NCBI RefSeq assembly: GCF_905203285.1
Contig: NZ_CAJKVK010000005.1
Span: forward strand, 1 to 50,678
Source of the DNA: an uncultured Succinatimonas sp.
GTDB taxonomy: Bacteria > Pseudomonadota > Gammaproteobacteria > Enterobacterales > Succinivibrionaceae
DNA: 50,678 nt
Direction: 5' to 3'
Of this stretch, positions 8,658 through 17,649 are shown piece after piece (the first letter of the stretch is position 1; each line of letters begins with the position of its first letter). Position numbers and translations under genes: made by a program. Below the pieces are notes generated by a model. The model saw nothing but the letters and a program-made list of their open reading frames with translations. It made no database searches and was not told the DNA's origin.

Positions 8658-9854
8658 ATGATTATTGAACCTAAAGTACGCGGTTTTATTTGCGTAACCA
8701 CTCATCCTACAGGTTGTGAAGCCAATGTTAAACAGCAGATTGATTATGTAAAATCTCAGGGCAAAATTGAAAACGGTCCTAAAAAAGTTTTAGTAATCGG
8801 TGCATCTACCGGTTACGGCTTAGCCTCACGTATCAGTGCGGCATTTGGTGCCGGAGCTGCTACTTTAGGTGTGTTCTTTGAAAAACCGGGAACTGAAAAG
8901 CGTCCCGGATCTGCAGGCTGGTATAACACTGCAGCATTTACCAAGTTTGCAAAAGAAGAAGGCTTATATGCTAAAAACATAAACGGTGATGCTTTCTCCG
9001 ATGCTTGCCGAGAAAAGGCCATTGAAATCATTAAAGCCGATTTGGGCCAGGTTGATATGGTCGTTTACTCTCTTGCAGCACCGGTTCGCAAGATGCCCGA
9101 TACCGGCGAGGTTGTCCGTTCTTCATTAAAGCCTATCGGCAAGGCATATACCTCAACTGCCATTGATACCAATCGCGATACCATTATTGAGTCAACTGTC
9201 GAGCCTGCTACTCCTGAAGAAATTGAAAATACCGTTAAGGTTATGGGCGGACAGGACTGGGAATTATGGATTAAGGCTTTAGCTGGTGCCGGCGTTTTAG
9301 CTGAAGGCTGCAAGACCGTAGCTTACAGCTATATCGGAACTGAAATTACATGGCCGATTTACTGGCACGGCGCTTTAGGCAAAGCTAAAGAAGATTTGGA
9401 TAGAGCAGCTGCTGCAAATCGTCAGGTTTTAGCCAAGGTTAACGGTGATGCCCGTGTGGCCGTATTAAAGTCAGTTGTAACCCAGGCTTCTTCGGCTATT
9501 CCGGTTATGCCTTTATATATTGCTATTTGCTTTAGAGTAATGAGAGACGCCGGAACTTATGAATCCGTGATTGCTCATATTTATCGTATGTTTGCAAAAT
9601 CTTTATACGGTAAAGACGCTGAGCTTGATAACGAAGGCCGCGTACGTATGGATTCTTGGGAGCTTGATCCTAAGATTCAGGACAAGTGTAAAGAATTGTG
9701 GCCGACCATTACTACTGAAAACTTAAAACAGCTTACTGATTATGAGGATTATAAGCATCAGTTCTTGGAGTTGTTTGGCTTTGAGATTGACGGTGTTGAC
9801 TATTCTAAGGATGTAAGCCCGGTAGTGGATTTTGATGTTGTAAATATGATTTAA
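8658..9854 (+). CDS. fabV: Enoyl-[acyl-carrier-protein] reductase (NADH) FabV
   Basis: A 398-residue NADH-dependent trans-2-enoyl-ACP/CoA reductase performing the last reduction in fatty-acid elongation. The N-terminus MIIEPKVRGFICVTTHPTGC, the GASTGYG cofactor loop and the Y-x8-K catalytic pair Y235/K244 are those of FabV. A start at the upstream TTG (8643) would add five residues. I chose the ATG at 8658 because GGAG at 8645-8648 is correctly spaced and the length then equals the family's. FabV enzymes are far less sensitive to triclosan than FabI. The gene is transcribed alone and ends at a hairpin. Confidence 0.95.
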   Translation: MIIEPKVRGFICVTTHPTGCEANVKQQIDYVKSQGKIENGPKKVLVIGASTGYGLASRISAAFGAGAATLGVFFEKPGTEKRPGSAGWYNTAAFTKFAKEEGLYAKNINGDAFSDACREKAIEIIKADLGQVDMVVYSLAAPVRKMPDTGEVVRSSLKPIGKAYTSTAIDTNRDTIIESTVEPATPEEIENTVKVMGGQDWELWIKALAGAGVLAEGCKTVAYSYIGTEITWPIYWHGALGKAKEDLDRAAAANRQVLAKVNGDARVAVLKSVVTQASSAIPVMPLYIAICFRVMRDAGTYESVIAHIYRMFAKSLYGKDAELDNEGRVRMDSWELDPKIQDKCKELWPTITTENLKQLTDYEDYKHQFLELFGFEIDGVDYSKDVSPVVDFDVVNMI

Positions 9855-9856
9855 CA

Positions 9857-9886
9857 AAAAGCGCGGAAGTCGCCGCGCCTTTTAGT
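9857..9886 (+). terminator. fabV terminator
   Basis: Hairpin GCGCGG-AAGTCG-CCGCGC flanked by A and T runs, directly after the fabV stop. Confidence 0.8.
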
Positions 9887-9895
9887 TAACTGTAA

Positions 9896-9932
9896 AGATC
9901 CTGCTTAACTTTAACGTTAGCAGGATTTTTTG
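9896..9932 (+). terminator. Second hairpin between fabV and folD
   Basis: Arms ATCCTGCT and AGCAGGAT with a 13-base loop and a six-T run on the plus strand. It backs up the fabV terminator; read on the minus strand it would lie just past the folD stop and could help end that transcript. Confidence 0.65.
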
Positions 9933-10787
9933 TTATTTGATGTGTTCAAAATATGCTTGAACCGTATTTTCCATCAATGTAGCAACAGTCATAGGACCGA
10001 CTCCGCCCGGAACCGGGGTTATGTATGATGCTCGTTCCTTGGCATTGTCAAAATCAACATCACCGCATAATTTACCGTTTTCAAGACGGTTAATGCCGAC
10101 ATCAATTACGATTGCGTTTTCTTTAATCCAATCACCGGGAATAAAGTGGGGTTTTCCGACGGCGACGATTAACAGATCCGCATCTTCAACGAAATGACGC
10201 AGATTTTTAGTAAAGCGGTGAGTTACGGTTACAGTACTGCCGGCATATAAGAGCTCAAGCGCCATAGGGCGGCCGACAATATTTGAAGCGCCGACTATAA
10301 CAGCGTTCATGCCTTTTAACTCACAATTAATGCTTTTTAGCATTGTGATGACTCCCTTTGGAGTGCAGGCGCGAAGTGCAGGAATGCGCTGAGTAAGGCG
10401 TCCTACGTTGTAGGGATGGAAACCGTCAACGTCTTTTTCCGGCAGAATTTTTTCAATAACGCGTCTTTCATCAAGTCCGTCAGGAAGCGGAAATTGTACG
10501 AGAATGCCGTCAATTCGTTCATCCTGATTACACTTTTCAATAATTTTTTCAAGCTCTTCTTGAGTGGTGGTATCAGGGAGATCAAAAGGGAAAGATTCAA
10601 TTCCTATTTCTTCGCAGGCTTTTCTCTTGTTGCGGACATAGACTTCCGAAGCGGGATTGTTTCCGACTAAGATTACGGCAAGACCCGGTTTTCTGTTGCC
10701 GTTTGCAATACTTGCGTCTACTTTATCTTTTAAAGATAAACGCAAGTTTTTAGCAATTTGTTTGCCGTCAATAAGCTTAGCTGGCAT
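9933..10787 (-). CDS. folD: Bifunctional methylenetetrahydrofolate dehydrogenase/cyclohydrolase FolD
   Basis: A 284-residue cytosolic enzyme interconverting 5,10-methylene-THF and 10-formyl-THF with NADP. Family motifs are present: VGNNPASEVYVRNKRKAC with the catalytic Lys, DGILVQFPLP, the Rossmann stretch VGASNIVGRPMA, and the C-terminal PVPGGVGPMT. The length matches the family (about 285). AGGAG lies upstream of the ATG. It is 36 bases downstream of the TauE/SafE permease gene on the same strand and may share its transcript. Confidence 0.95.
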   Translation of the reverse strand: MPAKLIDGKQIAKNLRLSLKDKVDASIANGNRKPGLAVILVGNNPASEVYVRNKRKACEEIGIESFPFDLPDTTTQEELEKIIEKCNQDERIDGILVQFPLPDGLDERRVIEKILPEKDVDGFHPYNVGRLTQRIPALRACTPKGVITMLKSINCELKGMNAVIVGASNIVGRPMALELLYAGSTVTVTHRFTKNLRHFVEDADLLIVAVGKPHFIPGDWIKENAIVIDVGINRLENGKLCGDVDFDNAKERASYITPVPGGVGPMTVATLMENTVQAYFEHIK

Positions 10788-10823
10788 GTTGTTAGATCTC
10801 CTACATAAATATAAGCATGTGTA

Positions 10824-11651
10824 TTATATAGCGCTTAAAAGCATTCTTACACTGACGATAAAAAGTGCCACGGCAAAAATTCTTTTTAAAGTGGCAGGTT
10901 TGATGTTTTTACCAAAGCGTACTCCGTAAGGGGCGGCAAGTACGGATAAAGGAATAACGCATAAAGCTCCTAACATATTGACTAAGCCGAAGGTTCCAAT
11001 CGGAGCGTTTGGCGGAGTATGACCTGACAGAATAAGAATAATAGCGCCGGGTACGCAGACAAACAAAGAAACGGCAGAAGATGTACCGATTGCCTTGTGA
11101 GGTTCTACCGAGCAGGCATTTAAAATTGGTACGGTAAGAGTACCGCCGCCGATTCCGAGCATTACGGAGAAGCAGGATATACAGAAGGCTATGATGTTTT
11201 GGAAAAATTGGCGCGGTAAAGATTTGAATGCAGGTTTTGCATTGGCGCGGAATAATGTGTTGATGCTGTTTAAAATCATTACGCTGCCAAAAAGAATGGC
11301 AAGCCATTGCCCGCCGTAGAATGCGGAAATCACAGAGCCGACGACAACACCGCATAACATACCTAAAGACCAGCGCTTTATTATATGCATGTCGGTATTG
11401 CCCCGTCGATACTGCGAAATTGCCGCTGAAATTGAGGTGGGGATCATGCACATCAAAGAGGTGCCGGTGGCTAGTACCATGGCAAGATTAGGATCTACTT
11501 TAAGTACGCTTATAAAGACGAAATATAAAGCTGGGACAAAAATAACTCCGCCGCCGATGCCGAGAAGTCCGGCCAAAAATCCGGCAATTGAACCGCAGAC
11601 AGCCAAAACGCCTACGGTAAAAATTAATTCACTTACATCCAAACCTAGCAT
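10824..11651 (-). CDS. TauE/SafE-family (TSUP) membrane permease
   Basis: A 275-residue polytopic inner-membrane protein. Hydrophobic segments fill most of the chain, with the two pseudo-repeats typical of the family: GxLAGLLGIGGGVIFVPAL near residue 25 and SVMLGIGGGTLTVPIL near residue 160. Members export sulfite, sulfoacetate or other small organosulfur anions; the substrate here is unknown. AGGA lies upstream of the ATG at 11651. Confidence 0.85.
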   Translation of the reverse strand: MLGLDVSELIFTVGVLAVCGSIAGFLAGLLGIGGGVIFVPALYFVFISVLKVDPNLAMVLATGTSLMCMIPTSISAAISQYRRGNTDMHIIKRWSLGMLCGVVVGSVISAFYGGQWLAILFGSVMILNSINTLFRANAKPAFKSLPRQFFQNIIAFCISCFSVMLGIGGGTLTVPILNACSVEPHKAIGTSSAVSLFVCVPGAIILILSGHTPPNAPIGTFGLVNMLGALCVIPLSVLAAPYGVRFGKNIKPATLKRIFAVALFIVSVRMLLSAI

Positions 11652-11810
11652 ATATGCATCCTTTCTTATACTGTGATCACAGCCATGGAATTTTAGCGAA
11701 AAATTCTTTTTTCGGCATACTTTTTTGTAATTTGTCTCGTGAAAAATAACCTCTTGTTTAAAGCTTTACAGATGAATTGTTAAGCTAAAGAAAAAAAGTT
11801 CAAAAAATTG

Positions 11811-11839
11811 TTGACTTGCAAAATAAAGGCCTGTAGAAT
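11811..11839 (+). promoter_or_regulatory. Promoter of the tRNA operon
   Basis: TTGACT (11811-11816), a 17-base spacer and TAGAAT (11834-11839) are followed by a GC-rich discriminator (TTGCCCCCG). This is the arrangement of stable-RNA promoters under stringent (ppGpp) control. An A-tract-rich stretch upstream could act as an UP element. The first tRNA starts 28 bases after the -10. Confidence 0.85.
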
Positions 11840-11866
11840 TTGCCCCCGTTGATTGCTAATAAACAT

Positions 11867-11943
<77 letters not shown>

Positions 11944-11955
11944 TGGCAATAAGAA

Positions 11956-12032
11956 GTGCCCTTAGCTCAGTTGGATAGAGCAACAGCCTTCTAAGCTGTG
12001 GGTCGAAGGTTCGACTCCTTCAGGGCACGCCA
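11956..12032 (+). tRNA. tRNA-Arg(TCT)
   Basis: A 77-nt cloverleaf beginning GTGCCCTTAGCTCAG. The anticodon stem is ACAGC/GCTGT with loop CTTCTAA, giving anticodon TCT, which reads the AGA/AGG codons. CCA is encoded. Confidence 0.95.
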
Positions 12033-12066
12033 GTGTCTTGAATTTAGCATCACGCATTTCTGTTAC

Positions 12067-12143
12067 GGTGGCTGTAGCTCAGTTGGCAGAGTCCTGGATT
12101 GTGATTCCAGTTGTCGTGGGTTCGAGCCCCACTAGCCACCCCA
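12067..12143 (+). tRNA. tRNA-His(GTG)
   Basis: The cloverleaf GTGGCTG...TAGCCAC has anticodon loop TTGTGAT (GTG). The extra G at 12067 (G-1) faces discriminator C73, the histidine identity feature. CCA is encoded. Confidence 0.95.
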
Positions 12144-12169
12144 TCCTAACGAAATCCATCACACTTCTT

Positions 12170-12253
12170 GCGGGAGTGGCGAAATTGGTAGACGCACCAG
12201 ATTTAGGTTCTGGCGCCTTCGGTGTAAGAGTTCGAGTCTCTTCTCCCGCACCA
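12170..12253 (+). tRNA. tRNA-Leu(TAG)
   Basis: A class II tRNA with a long variable arm. Acceptor GCGGGAG pairs with CTCCCGC, the anticodon stem is CCAGA/TCTGG with loop TTTAGGT (anticodon TAG), and CCA is encoded. Last of the operon. Its 3' end is the likely source type of the fragment at 2604-2633. Confidence 0.95.
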
Positions 12254-12386
12254 CTAAAACAGCGTTTAAAAAATTTCATTGTTCTTTTTTTAACTAAAAA
12301 AGTATTTGAATTTGTTTTGGTGAGTCGATTTTGAGGTTAGGAAGGATAAACTTGGAATATTAGACGCTTAAAACGGCTTTTCTATC

Positions 12387-12415
12387 TTGTTTTTTTCTTG
12401 TTTTTTTGGTATAAA
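12387..12415 (+). promoter_or_regulatory. Putative promoter of the rimP-nusA-infB operon
   Basis: TTGTTT (12387-12392), a 17-base spacer and TATAAA (12410-12415). The sequence CTTGTTTTTTT is tandemly duplicated here (12386 and 12397), so only one copy sits at functional spacing. Transcripts would start near 12422, upstream of the hairpin at 12500. Confidence 0.5.
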
Positions 12416-12499
12416 TACAGCGCTTTTATTCCATAGATTAAAAGCGGTTTTGGCAAGGCGTAACCTTGTTGAGATCTAAACAGGTGGAACTTAATAAAG

Positions 12500-12530
12500 A
12501 AGGCCCCATGTAGAAAGGGGCTTTTTTTTT
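12500..12530 (+). terminator. Terminator/attenuator in the rimP leader
   Basis: Arms AAGGCCCC and GGGGCTTT (one G-T pair) with a run of T's ending 20 bases before the rimP start. It lies downstream of both the tRNA operon and the putative rimP promoter, so it acts either as the tRNA-operon terminator or as an attenuator. Leader terminators with NusA-dependent readthrough are known for the E. coli nusA operon, so attenuation is plausible. Confidence 0.75.
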
Positions 12531-12549
12531 GGTAAAACACGGAGTTTTA

Positions 12550-13038
12550 ATGGCAGGAACCATTGAAGAAAAAATTGATGAACTCGTAAGACCGCTTATT
12601 GAAGCTAGCGATCTTATTTTGTGGGGCGTCAGATACAGAGGCGGACGCGACAGTGCTCTTTTGCAGATTTTTATTGATTCAAAAGACGGGGTAAGCGCTG
12701 ATACTTGCGGAGATATTACCAACATGCTGTCACCTGCTTTGGATGCTGCCGATATTATTGCTCCGGCTTATATTCTTGAAGTTTCATCTCCTGGTTTTGA
12801 CAGAATTTTATTTACTCTCGATCAGGCAAAAGCTTATATCGGGAAAAAGATTAAAGCTGAAGTGCGTATTCCGGTAGGCGGTCGCCGTAAGTTTGAAGGC
12901 GTCCTTGAAGAAGTTACCGAGGATAATTCACTTAAGATAAATGACAAGATCTCAGGATCAATGGAAATTGCGTTTTCAAATGTTTCCGTTGCAAGACTTG
13001 TCCCGGAATTTCCACAGACCGGCAAAAAGCCGCAGTAG
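12550..13038 (+). CDS. rimP: Ribosome maturation factor RimP
   Basis: A 162-residue cytosolic protein needed for 30S subunit maturation. It shows the two-domain RimP pattern: an N-terminal alpha/beta domain (LVRPLIEASDLILWGVRYRGGR...LQIFID, then DTCGDITNMLSPALD), the linker YILEVSSPGFDR and a C-terminal SH3-like barrel. The ATG at 12550 is preceded by GGAG five bases upstream; an earlier in-frame start (12529) falls in the terminator region and is unlikely. First gene of rimP-nusA-infB-rbfA. Confidence 0.93.
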   Translation: MAGTIEEKIDELVRPLIEASDLILWGVRYRGGRDSALLQIFIDSKDGVSADTCGDITNMLSPALDAADIIAPAYILEVSSPGFDRILFTLDQAKAYIGKKIKAEVRIPVGGRRKFEGVLEEVTEDNSLKINDKISGSMEIAFSNVSVARLVPEFPQTGKKPQ

Positions 13039-13061
13039 TAAATTAAGAGGTGTTTTAAAAA

Positions 13062-14543
13062 ATGGGTAAGGAAATCATTGCGATTGCCGAGGCACTTTCA
13101 AACGAGAGAGCAATTCCTAGAGATAAGATTTTTGAAGCTCTTGAAACCGCATTGGCTACTGCGACCAAGAAAAAATATCCTGTAGAAATTGCCGTTCGCG
13201 TAGCTATTGACAGAAAGGACGGTTCGTATCGTACTTATCGTCGTTGGACCGTTGTTGATACTGACGGACCTCTTGAGAACCCAGCTTCTGAAGTTTCTCT
13301 TGCTGCTGCAAAAGAAGATCATCAAGGTATTCAGGCAGGTGATGTCGTAGAAGAAGAAATCCCTTCAGTTAAGTTTGATCGCATTACCATCCAAACCGCA
13401 AAGCAGGTTTTGTCACAGAAGGTTAAAGATGCCGAGCGTGAGCAAATAATTGCCGAGCAGCGTGAACATTTAGGGCATGTAGTTAATGCCACTGTTAAAA
13501 AGCAGGGGCGTGACTTCCTTATTTTGGATCTCGGTAATAACGCTGAAGCTGTTTTACGCCGCGATCAGATTATTCCGCATGAGACTTTCGGCCGCGGTGA
13601 CAGAATCAAGGTTTTACTTTCTGAAATTCGTGCTGACGGTAAAGGTCCGCAGATTATTTGCTCACGTACTGCAAATGAGTTTTTAAGTGAGCTCTTTAGA
13701 ATTGAAGTTCCTGAAATCGGTGAAGATATTATCGAGATCATGAGCGTAGCCCGTGATCCTGGTTCCCGTGCCAAGATTTCAGTACGCAGCAAGGATCGCC
13801 GTATTGATCCTCGCGGTGCATGTATCGGTATGCGCGGAGCTCGCGTCATGGCCGTATCAAATGAACTTGCTGGTGAAAAGATTGACGTTGTTCTTTGGGA
13901 TGAGAATCTGGCCCAATACGTGAATAACGCTATGGAGCCTGCAGAAGTTTCCAAGATCATTATTAACGAAGACAGCCATACTATCGATGTTGCCGTAGCT
14001 GATGAAAATTTAGCTCTGGCTATCGGACGCAACGGTCAGAACGTTCGTCTTGCTTCTCAGATTTTAGGCTGGAATCTTAAGGTTATGACCGAAAGCGAAA
14101 TGGAAGAAGGCTTAAAGGCTGAGGAAGGAAAAGTAATCAAGACTTTCGTTGACGCTTTAAATATTGATGATGAGTTTGCAGAAGCTTTATCAAGCGTAGG
14201 CTTTACTACTTTAGAGGAAATCGCTTACGTTCCTATTGAGGAATTTGAGTCTATTGAAGGCATTGACAGAGAGACTGCAACCATTCTTCAGGAAAATGCC
14301 CGCAGAGCTCTTGCTGAGCGTGAAGAGAAGCTTAAAGAGTCAGGAAGCGACGCTTTGACTAAGCTTGAAGGGATTGACAGTGAGCTTGCCATGAAACTGG
14401 TTGCTGCCGGAATTAAGGATCCTGAAGAACTTGCCGAGCAGGCAGTTGACGATTTGCTTGATATTGAAGGCATGACTGAGGAAAAAGCCGGTCAAATCAT
14501 TATGGCGGCTCGTAACGAGTGCTGGTTTAAAGATGAGCAGTAG
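13062..14543 (+). CDS. nusA: Transcription termination/antitermination factor NusA
   Basis: A 493-residue RNA-polymerase-associated factor controlling pausing, termination and antitermination. In order: the N-terminal RNAP-binding domain (about 1-130), S1 domain (HVVNATVKKQGRDFLILDLGNNAEAVL region), KH1, KH2 (with AIGRNGQNVRLA), and two C-terminal acidic repeats (about 365-420 and 440-490) typical of gammaproteobacterial NusA. AAGAGG lies upstream of the ATG. It lies 23 bases after rimP and 14 bases before infB. Confidence 0.96.
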   Translation: MGKEIIAIAEALSNERAIPRDKIFEALETALATATKKKYPVEIAVRVAIDRKDGSYRTYRRWTVVDTDGPLENPASEVSLAAAKEDHQGIQAGDVVEEEIPSVKFDRITIQTAKQVLSQKVKDAEREQIIAEQREHLGHVVNATVKKQGRDFLILDLGNNAEAVLRRDQIIPHETFGRGDRIKVLLSEIRADGKGPQIICSRTANEFLSELFRIEVPEIGEDIIEIMSVARDPGSRAKISVRSKDRRIDPRGACIGMRGARVMAVSNELAGEKIDVVLWDENLAQYVNNAMEPAEVSKIIINEDSHTIDVAVADENLALAIGRNGQNVRLASQILGWNLKVMTESEMEEGLKAEEGKVIKTFVDALNIDDEFAEALSSVGFTTLEEIAYVPIEEFESIEGIDRETATILQENARRALAEREEKLKESGSDALTKLEGIDSELAMKLVAAGIKDPEELAEQAVDDLLDIEGMTEEKAGQIIMAARNECWFKDEQ

Positions 14544-14557
14544 GAGGCAGTGATAAT

Positions 14558-17107
14558 ATGAACGATAAATTTAATAAAAATGATAATGCCCCTAAACGTA
14601 TGTCATTAAATAAGAGGACTCACAGTACTTTGACCGTTCAGGGTTCTACCGGACGTGCCAAAGTAGTACAAGTTGAGTTCCGTAAGAAAAAAGTAGTTAT
14701 TGATCCTAAAGAGATTGAGGCCCGTAAGGCTGAAGAAGCACGTAAAGCTGAGGAAGCTCGTCAGGCAGAAGCCAAGAGACTTGCCGAGGAAAAACGTCAG
14801 GCTGAAGCTGCAAAGAAAGCAGAAGAAGCTAAAAAAGCCGAAGAGGCTCGCAAGGCTGCAGAAGAAAAACGTAAAGCCGAAGAGGCAAAACGTAAAGCTG
14901 CAGAAAAGAAAGCCGCTGAAGAGCATAAGCCTTCTCGTAAGGAAAATGATGAAGACAAGGCTGCTGAAGAAGCATTGCGTCGCCAGCAGGATGTGCAGCA
15001 AAAGCGTAAGATTGAAGAAGAAGCAGCCCGTCAGGCAGAAGAAGCCCGTCGTTTGGCTGAAGAAAACGAAGCTCGCTGGGCTGCCGAAGAGGAAGAACGT
15101 CGTAAAGCTTCTGAAAGCGATTTAGATACCAGTACATCAAAATATGTACGCGAAGCTGAAGCTATTCAGGAACGCGAAGCGGAAAATCGCGGTCGTCATC
15201 GCGGCGGCAACAATGAGCGTCGTCAGTCCACCAAAAAGCGTGAAGAGACTGAAAATCAGAATACCAATCAAAAACGCAACAGCCGTCGCGGCGGTAAAGC
15301 TCAAAAGAGCGTTGCTAAGCTTAATCAGCAGCAGCACGGATTTAATCGTCCGGCAGCTCCGGTATCTCGTGATGTCGTAATCGGCGAGACCATTACGGTC
15401 GCTGAGCTTGCCCAGAAAATGGCAGTTAAGAGCGCAGAAGTTATTAAGACTTTGATGAAGCTCGGTGAAATGGTAACTATTAACCAGGTTATCGATCAGG
15501 CTACAGCTCAGATTGTCGCTGAAGAAATGGGGCACAAAGTTATTTTGCGCCGTGAAAACGAGATTGAAGAGGAAGTTCTTGCAGAGCGCAAGACTTCGGA
15601 AAATGCCGTCACACGAGCCCCTGTGGTTACCATCATGGGTCACGTTGACCACGGTAAGACTTCCCTTCTTGACTATATCCGTAAGTCAAAAGTCGCAGCA
15701 GGTGAGGCCGGCGGTATTACTCAGCGTATCGGTGCTTATCATGTTAAAACCCGCGGTTCAGGCATTACTTTCCTTGATACCCCGGGTCATGCCGCTTTTA
15801 CCGCAATGCGTGCGCGCGGTGCCCAGGTAACCGATATCGTAGTTTTGGTTGTAGCAGCAGATGACGGTGTTATGCCGCAGACCGTTGAGGCAATTCAGCA
15901 TGCTCAGGCTGCCAAGGTTCCTCTTATCGTTGCGATCAACAAGATGGATAAACCCGGTGCCGATCCTACCCGTGTTGTCAATGAGTTAATTCAGCATTCG
16001 GTTATTCCTGAAAGCATGGGCGGTGAGACTCAGTTTGTCGAGGTGTCGGCAAAGACCGGTATGGGAGTGGATTCTTTACTTGAGGCAATTTTGCTTCAGG
16101 CAGAAATGCTTGAGTTAAAAGCCGTTGCCGACGGCATGGCCGCAGGCGTTGTTATTGAGTCTCGTCTTGACAAAGGCCGTGGTCCGGTTGCAACCGTTTT
16201 GGTACGCGAAGGCACATTGCATAAAGGCGATGTCGTCTTGTGCGGTCTTGAGTATGGACGCGTCCGCGCTTTGCGTAATGAAAAAGGCCAGAATTTAGAG
16301 AGTGCCGGTCCGTCAATCCCGGTTGAGATTTACGGCCTGTCAGGCGTCCCGGTTGCAGGTGATGAAGTAACCGTTGTCCGTGATGAAAAGAAAGCTCGTG
16401 AAGTTGCATTATTCCGTCAGGGCAAATACCGTGAGCTTAAGATTGCCAAGCAGCAGAAGGCCAAGCTTGAGAATATGTTTAAGGATAATACCGCCTCTGA
16501 ACTTAATGTCGTGCTCAAAGCCGACACTCAAGGTTCTGTTGAGGCTATTTCCGATGCTCTTAACAAGCTTGCAACTGATGAAGTTAAGGTTAATATCGTA
16601 GGCTCTGGAGTCGGCGGTATCACCGAAACCGATTCTACTTTGGCAGCCGCTTCCAATGCGATTATCGTCGGATTTAACGTTCGTGCCGACGGACCTGCTC
16701 GCCGCGTTATTGAATCTGAAGGCGTTGATTTACACTATTACAGCGTTATTTATGATTTGCTTGATGACGTTAAGAAAGCAATGAGCGGTATGCTTAAAGC
16801 TGAAGTACGTCAGGAAATTATCGGCATGGCCGAGGTACGTGATGTCTTCCGTCATCCTAAATACGGCGCGATTGCCGGCTGTATGGTGGTTGAAGGCCTT
16901 GTTAAGCGCTCAGCTCCTATCCGCGTATTACGTGATAACGTTGTTATCTTTGAAGGTGAGCTTGATTCATTGCGCCGCTTTAAAGATGACGTTTCTGAGG
17001 TTAAGTCAGGAACCGAGTGCGGTATTTGCGTTAAGAACTATCAGGACGTACGCGTAGGCGATCAAATCGAAGTGTTTGAAAACGTCGAAGTTAAGCGCTC
17101 TTTATAG
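14558..17107 (+). CDS. infB: Translation initiation factor IF-2
   Basis: An 849-residue GTPase placing fMet-tRNA on the 30S subunit and promoting subunit joining. The first 240 or so residues hold a low-complexity Ala/Glu/Lys/Arg helix (residues 50-190) and an Arg/Gly-rich stretch. The IF2_N domain follows (about 275-325), then the G domain with GHVDHGKT (361-368), DTPGH (407-411) and NKMD (461-464), then domains II-IV. AGGAGG lies before the ATG. The length is close to the E. coli alpha form. Confidence 0.97.
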   Translation: MNDKFNKNDNAPKRMSLNKRTHSTLTVQGSTGRAKVVQVEFRKKKVVIDPKEIEARKAEEARKAEEARQAEAKRLAEEKRQAEAAKKAEEAKKAEEARKAAEEKRKAEEAKRKAAEKKAAEEHKPSRKENDEDKAAEEALRRQQDVQQKRKIEEEAARQAEEARRLAEENEARWAAEEEERRKASESDLDTSTSKYVREAEAIQEREAENRGRHRGGNNERRQSTKKREETENQNTNQKRNSRRGGKAQKSVAKLNQQQHGFNRPAAPVSRDVVIGETITVAELAQKMAVKSAEVIKTLMKLGEMVTINQVIDQATAQIVAEEMGHKVILRRENEIEEEVLAERKTSENAVTRAPVVTIMGHVDHGKTSLLDYIRKSKVAAGEAGGITQRIGAYHVKTRGSGITFLDTPGHAAFTAMRARGAQVTDIVVLVVAADDGVMPQTVEAIQHAQAAKVPLIVAINKMDKPGADPTRVVNELIQHSVIPESMGGETQFVEVSAKTGMGVDSLLEAILLQAEMLELKAVADGMAAGVVIESRLDKGRGPVATVLVREGTLHKGDVVLCGLEYGRVRALRNEKGQNLESAGPSIPVEIYGLSGVPVAGDEVTVVRDEKKAREVALFRQGKYRELKIAKQQKAKLENMFKDNTASELNVVLKADTQGSVEAISDALNKLATDEVKVNIVGSGVGGITETDSTLAAASNAIIVGFNVRADGPARRVIESEGVDLHYYSVIYDLLDDVKKAMSGMLKAEVRQEIIGMAEVRDVFRHPKYGAIAGCMVVEGLVKRSAPIRVLRDNVVIFEGELDSLRRFKDDVSEVKSGTECGICVKNYQDVRVGDQIEVFENVEVKRSL

Positions 17108-17115
17108 GACACGAT

Positions 17116-17475
17116 ATGCCGAAAAGTTTTGGAAGAAACGAACGCGTCGCCTCTGCTATTTTGCGTGAGGCGGCAGATGTTTTACATCATTCTGTCAAAG
17201 ATCCGCGCGTGAAATCTGCAACCGTCACTGAAGTATCGGTAAATTCCGATTTACGTGACGCGCGTATTTTCGTGTCATTTTTGACCAATGATGAAAAAGC
17301 GGTAAAAGAAGCTATGGAAGGATTGAATAAAGCAAAAGGCTTTATCCGTTCGGAACTTGCTTCACGCTTAAAGCTAAGGTATATGCCCGAAATTCACTTT
17401 ATCTTTGACAGTTTGCTGTCAGAAAGCATGAAGCTTGACGCTTTAATCGCTAAAGGCCTTGGTCCTAAAGAATAA
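17116..17475 (+). CDS. rbfA: 30S ribosome-binding factor RbfA
   Basis: A 119-residue KH-fold protein assisting late 16S rRNA processing and cold adaptation. Recognisable features: the basic start (FGRNERVASAILREAADVL), the beta-strand pattern DLRDARIFVSFL and the end RYMPEIHFIFDSLLSESMKLDALI. It begins 8 bases after infB. The operon ends here in a hairpin; truB, the usual next gene, is absent. Confidence 0.95.
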   Translation: MPKSFGRNERVASAILREAADVLHHSVKDPRVKSATVTEVSVNSDLRDARIFVSFLTNDEKAVKEAMEGLNKAKGFIRSELASRLKLRYMPEIHFIFDSLLSESMKLDALIAKGLGPKE

Positions 17476-17496
17476 AGTGTTATTTTAATCTTTCAT

Positions 17497-17530
17497 AAAG
17501 CCTCTGAGGTTTCAGCCAAAGAGGCTTTGT
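17497..17530 (+). terminator. rbfA terminator
   Basis: Perfect arms AAAGCCTCT and AGAGGCTTT with a 14-base loop. The trailing T run is short, so termination may be partial. Confidence 0.65.
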
Positions 17531-17649
17531 CCTTCATATGTGCTTAATTCTGAAGCGTTTTGCTTAAGGCGCGGATGAGATGATAGGCATATTTTGTTTT
17601 AGTCGTTATAATAACGATTTTAATAATAAATTGATGAACGGTTTTACGC

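Noticed and set aside
12079..12279. Open frames across the tRNA cluster
   Set aside because: Their products contain peptides typical of translated tRNA genes; the tRNA genes explain the sequence.
14700..15125. Long open frames on both strands inside the N-terminal part of infB
   Set aside because: They are by-products of the Ala/Glu/Lys-rich low-complexity coding of IF-2, with repetitive Lys/Arg or Leu/Phe products and no ribosome-binding sites.
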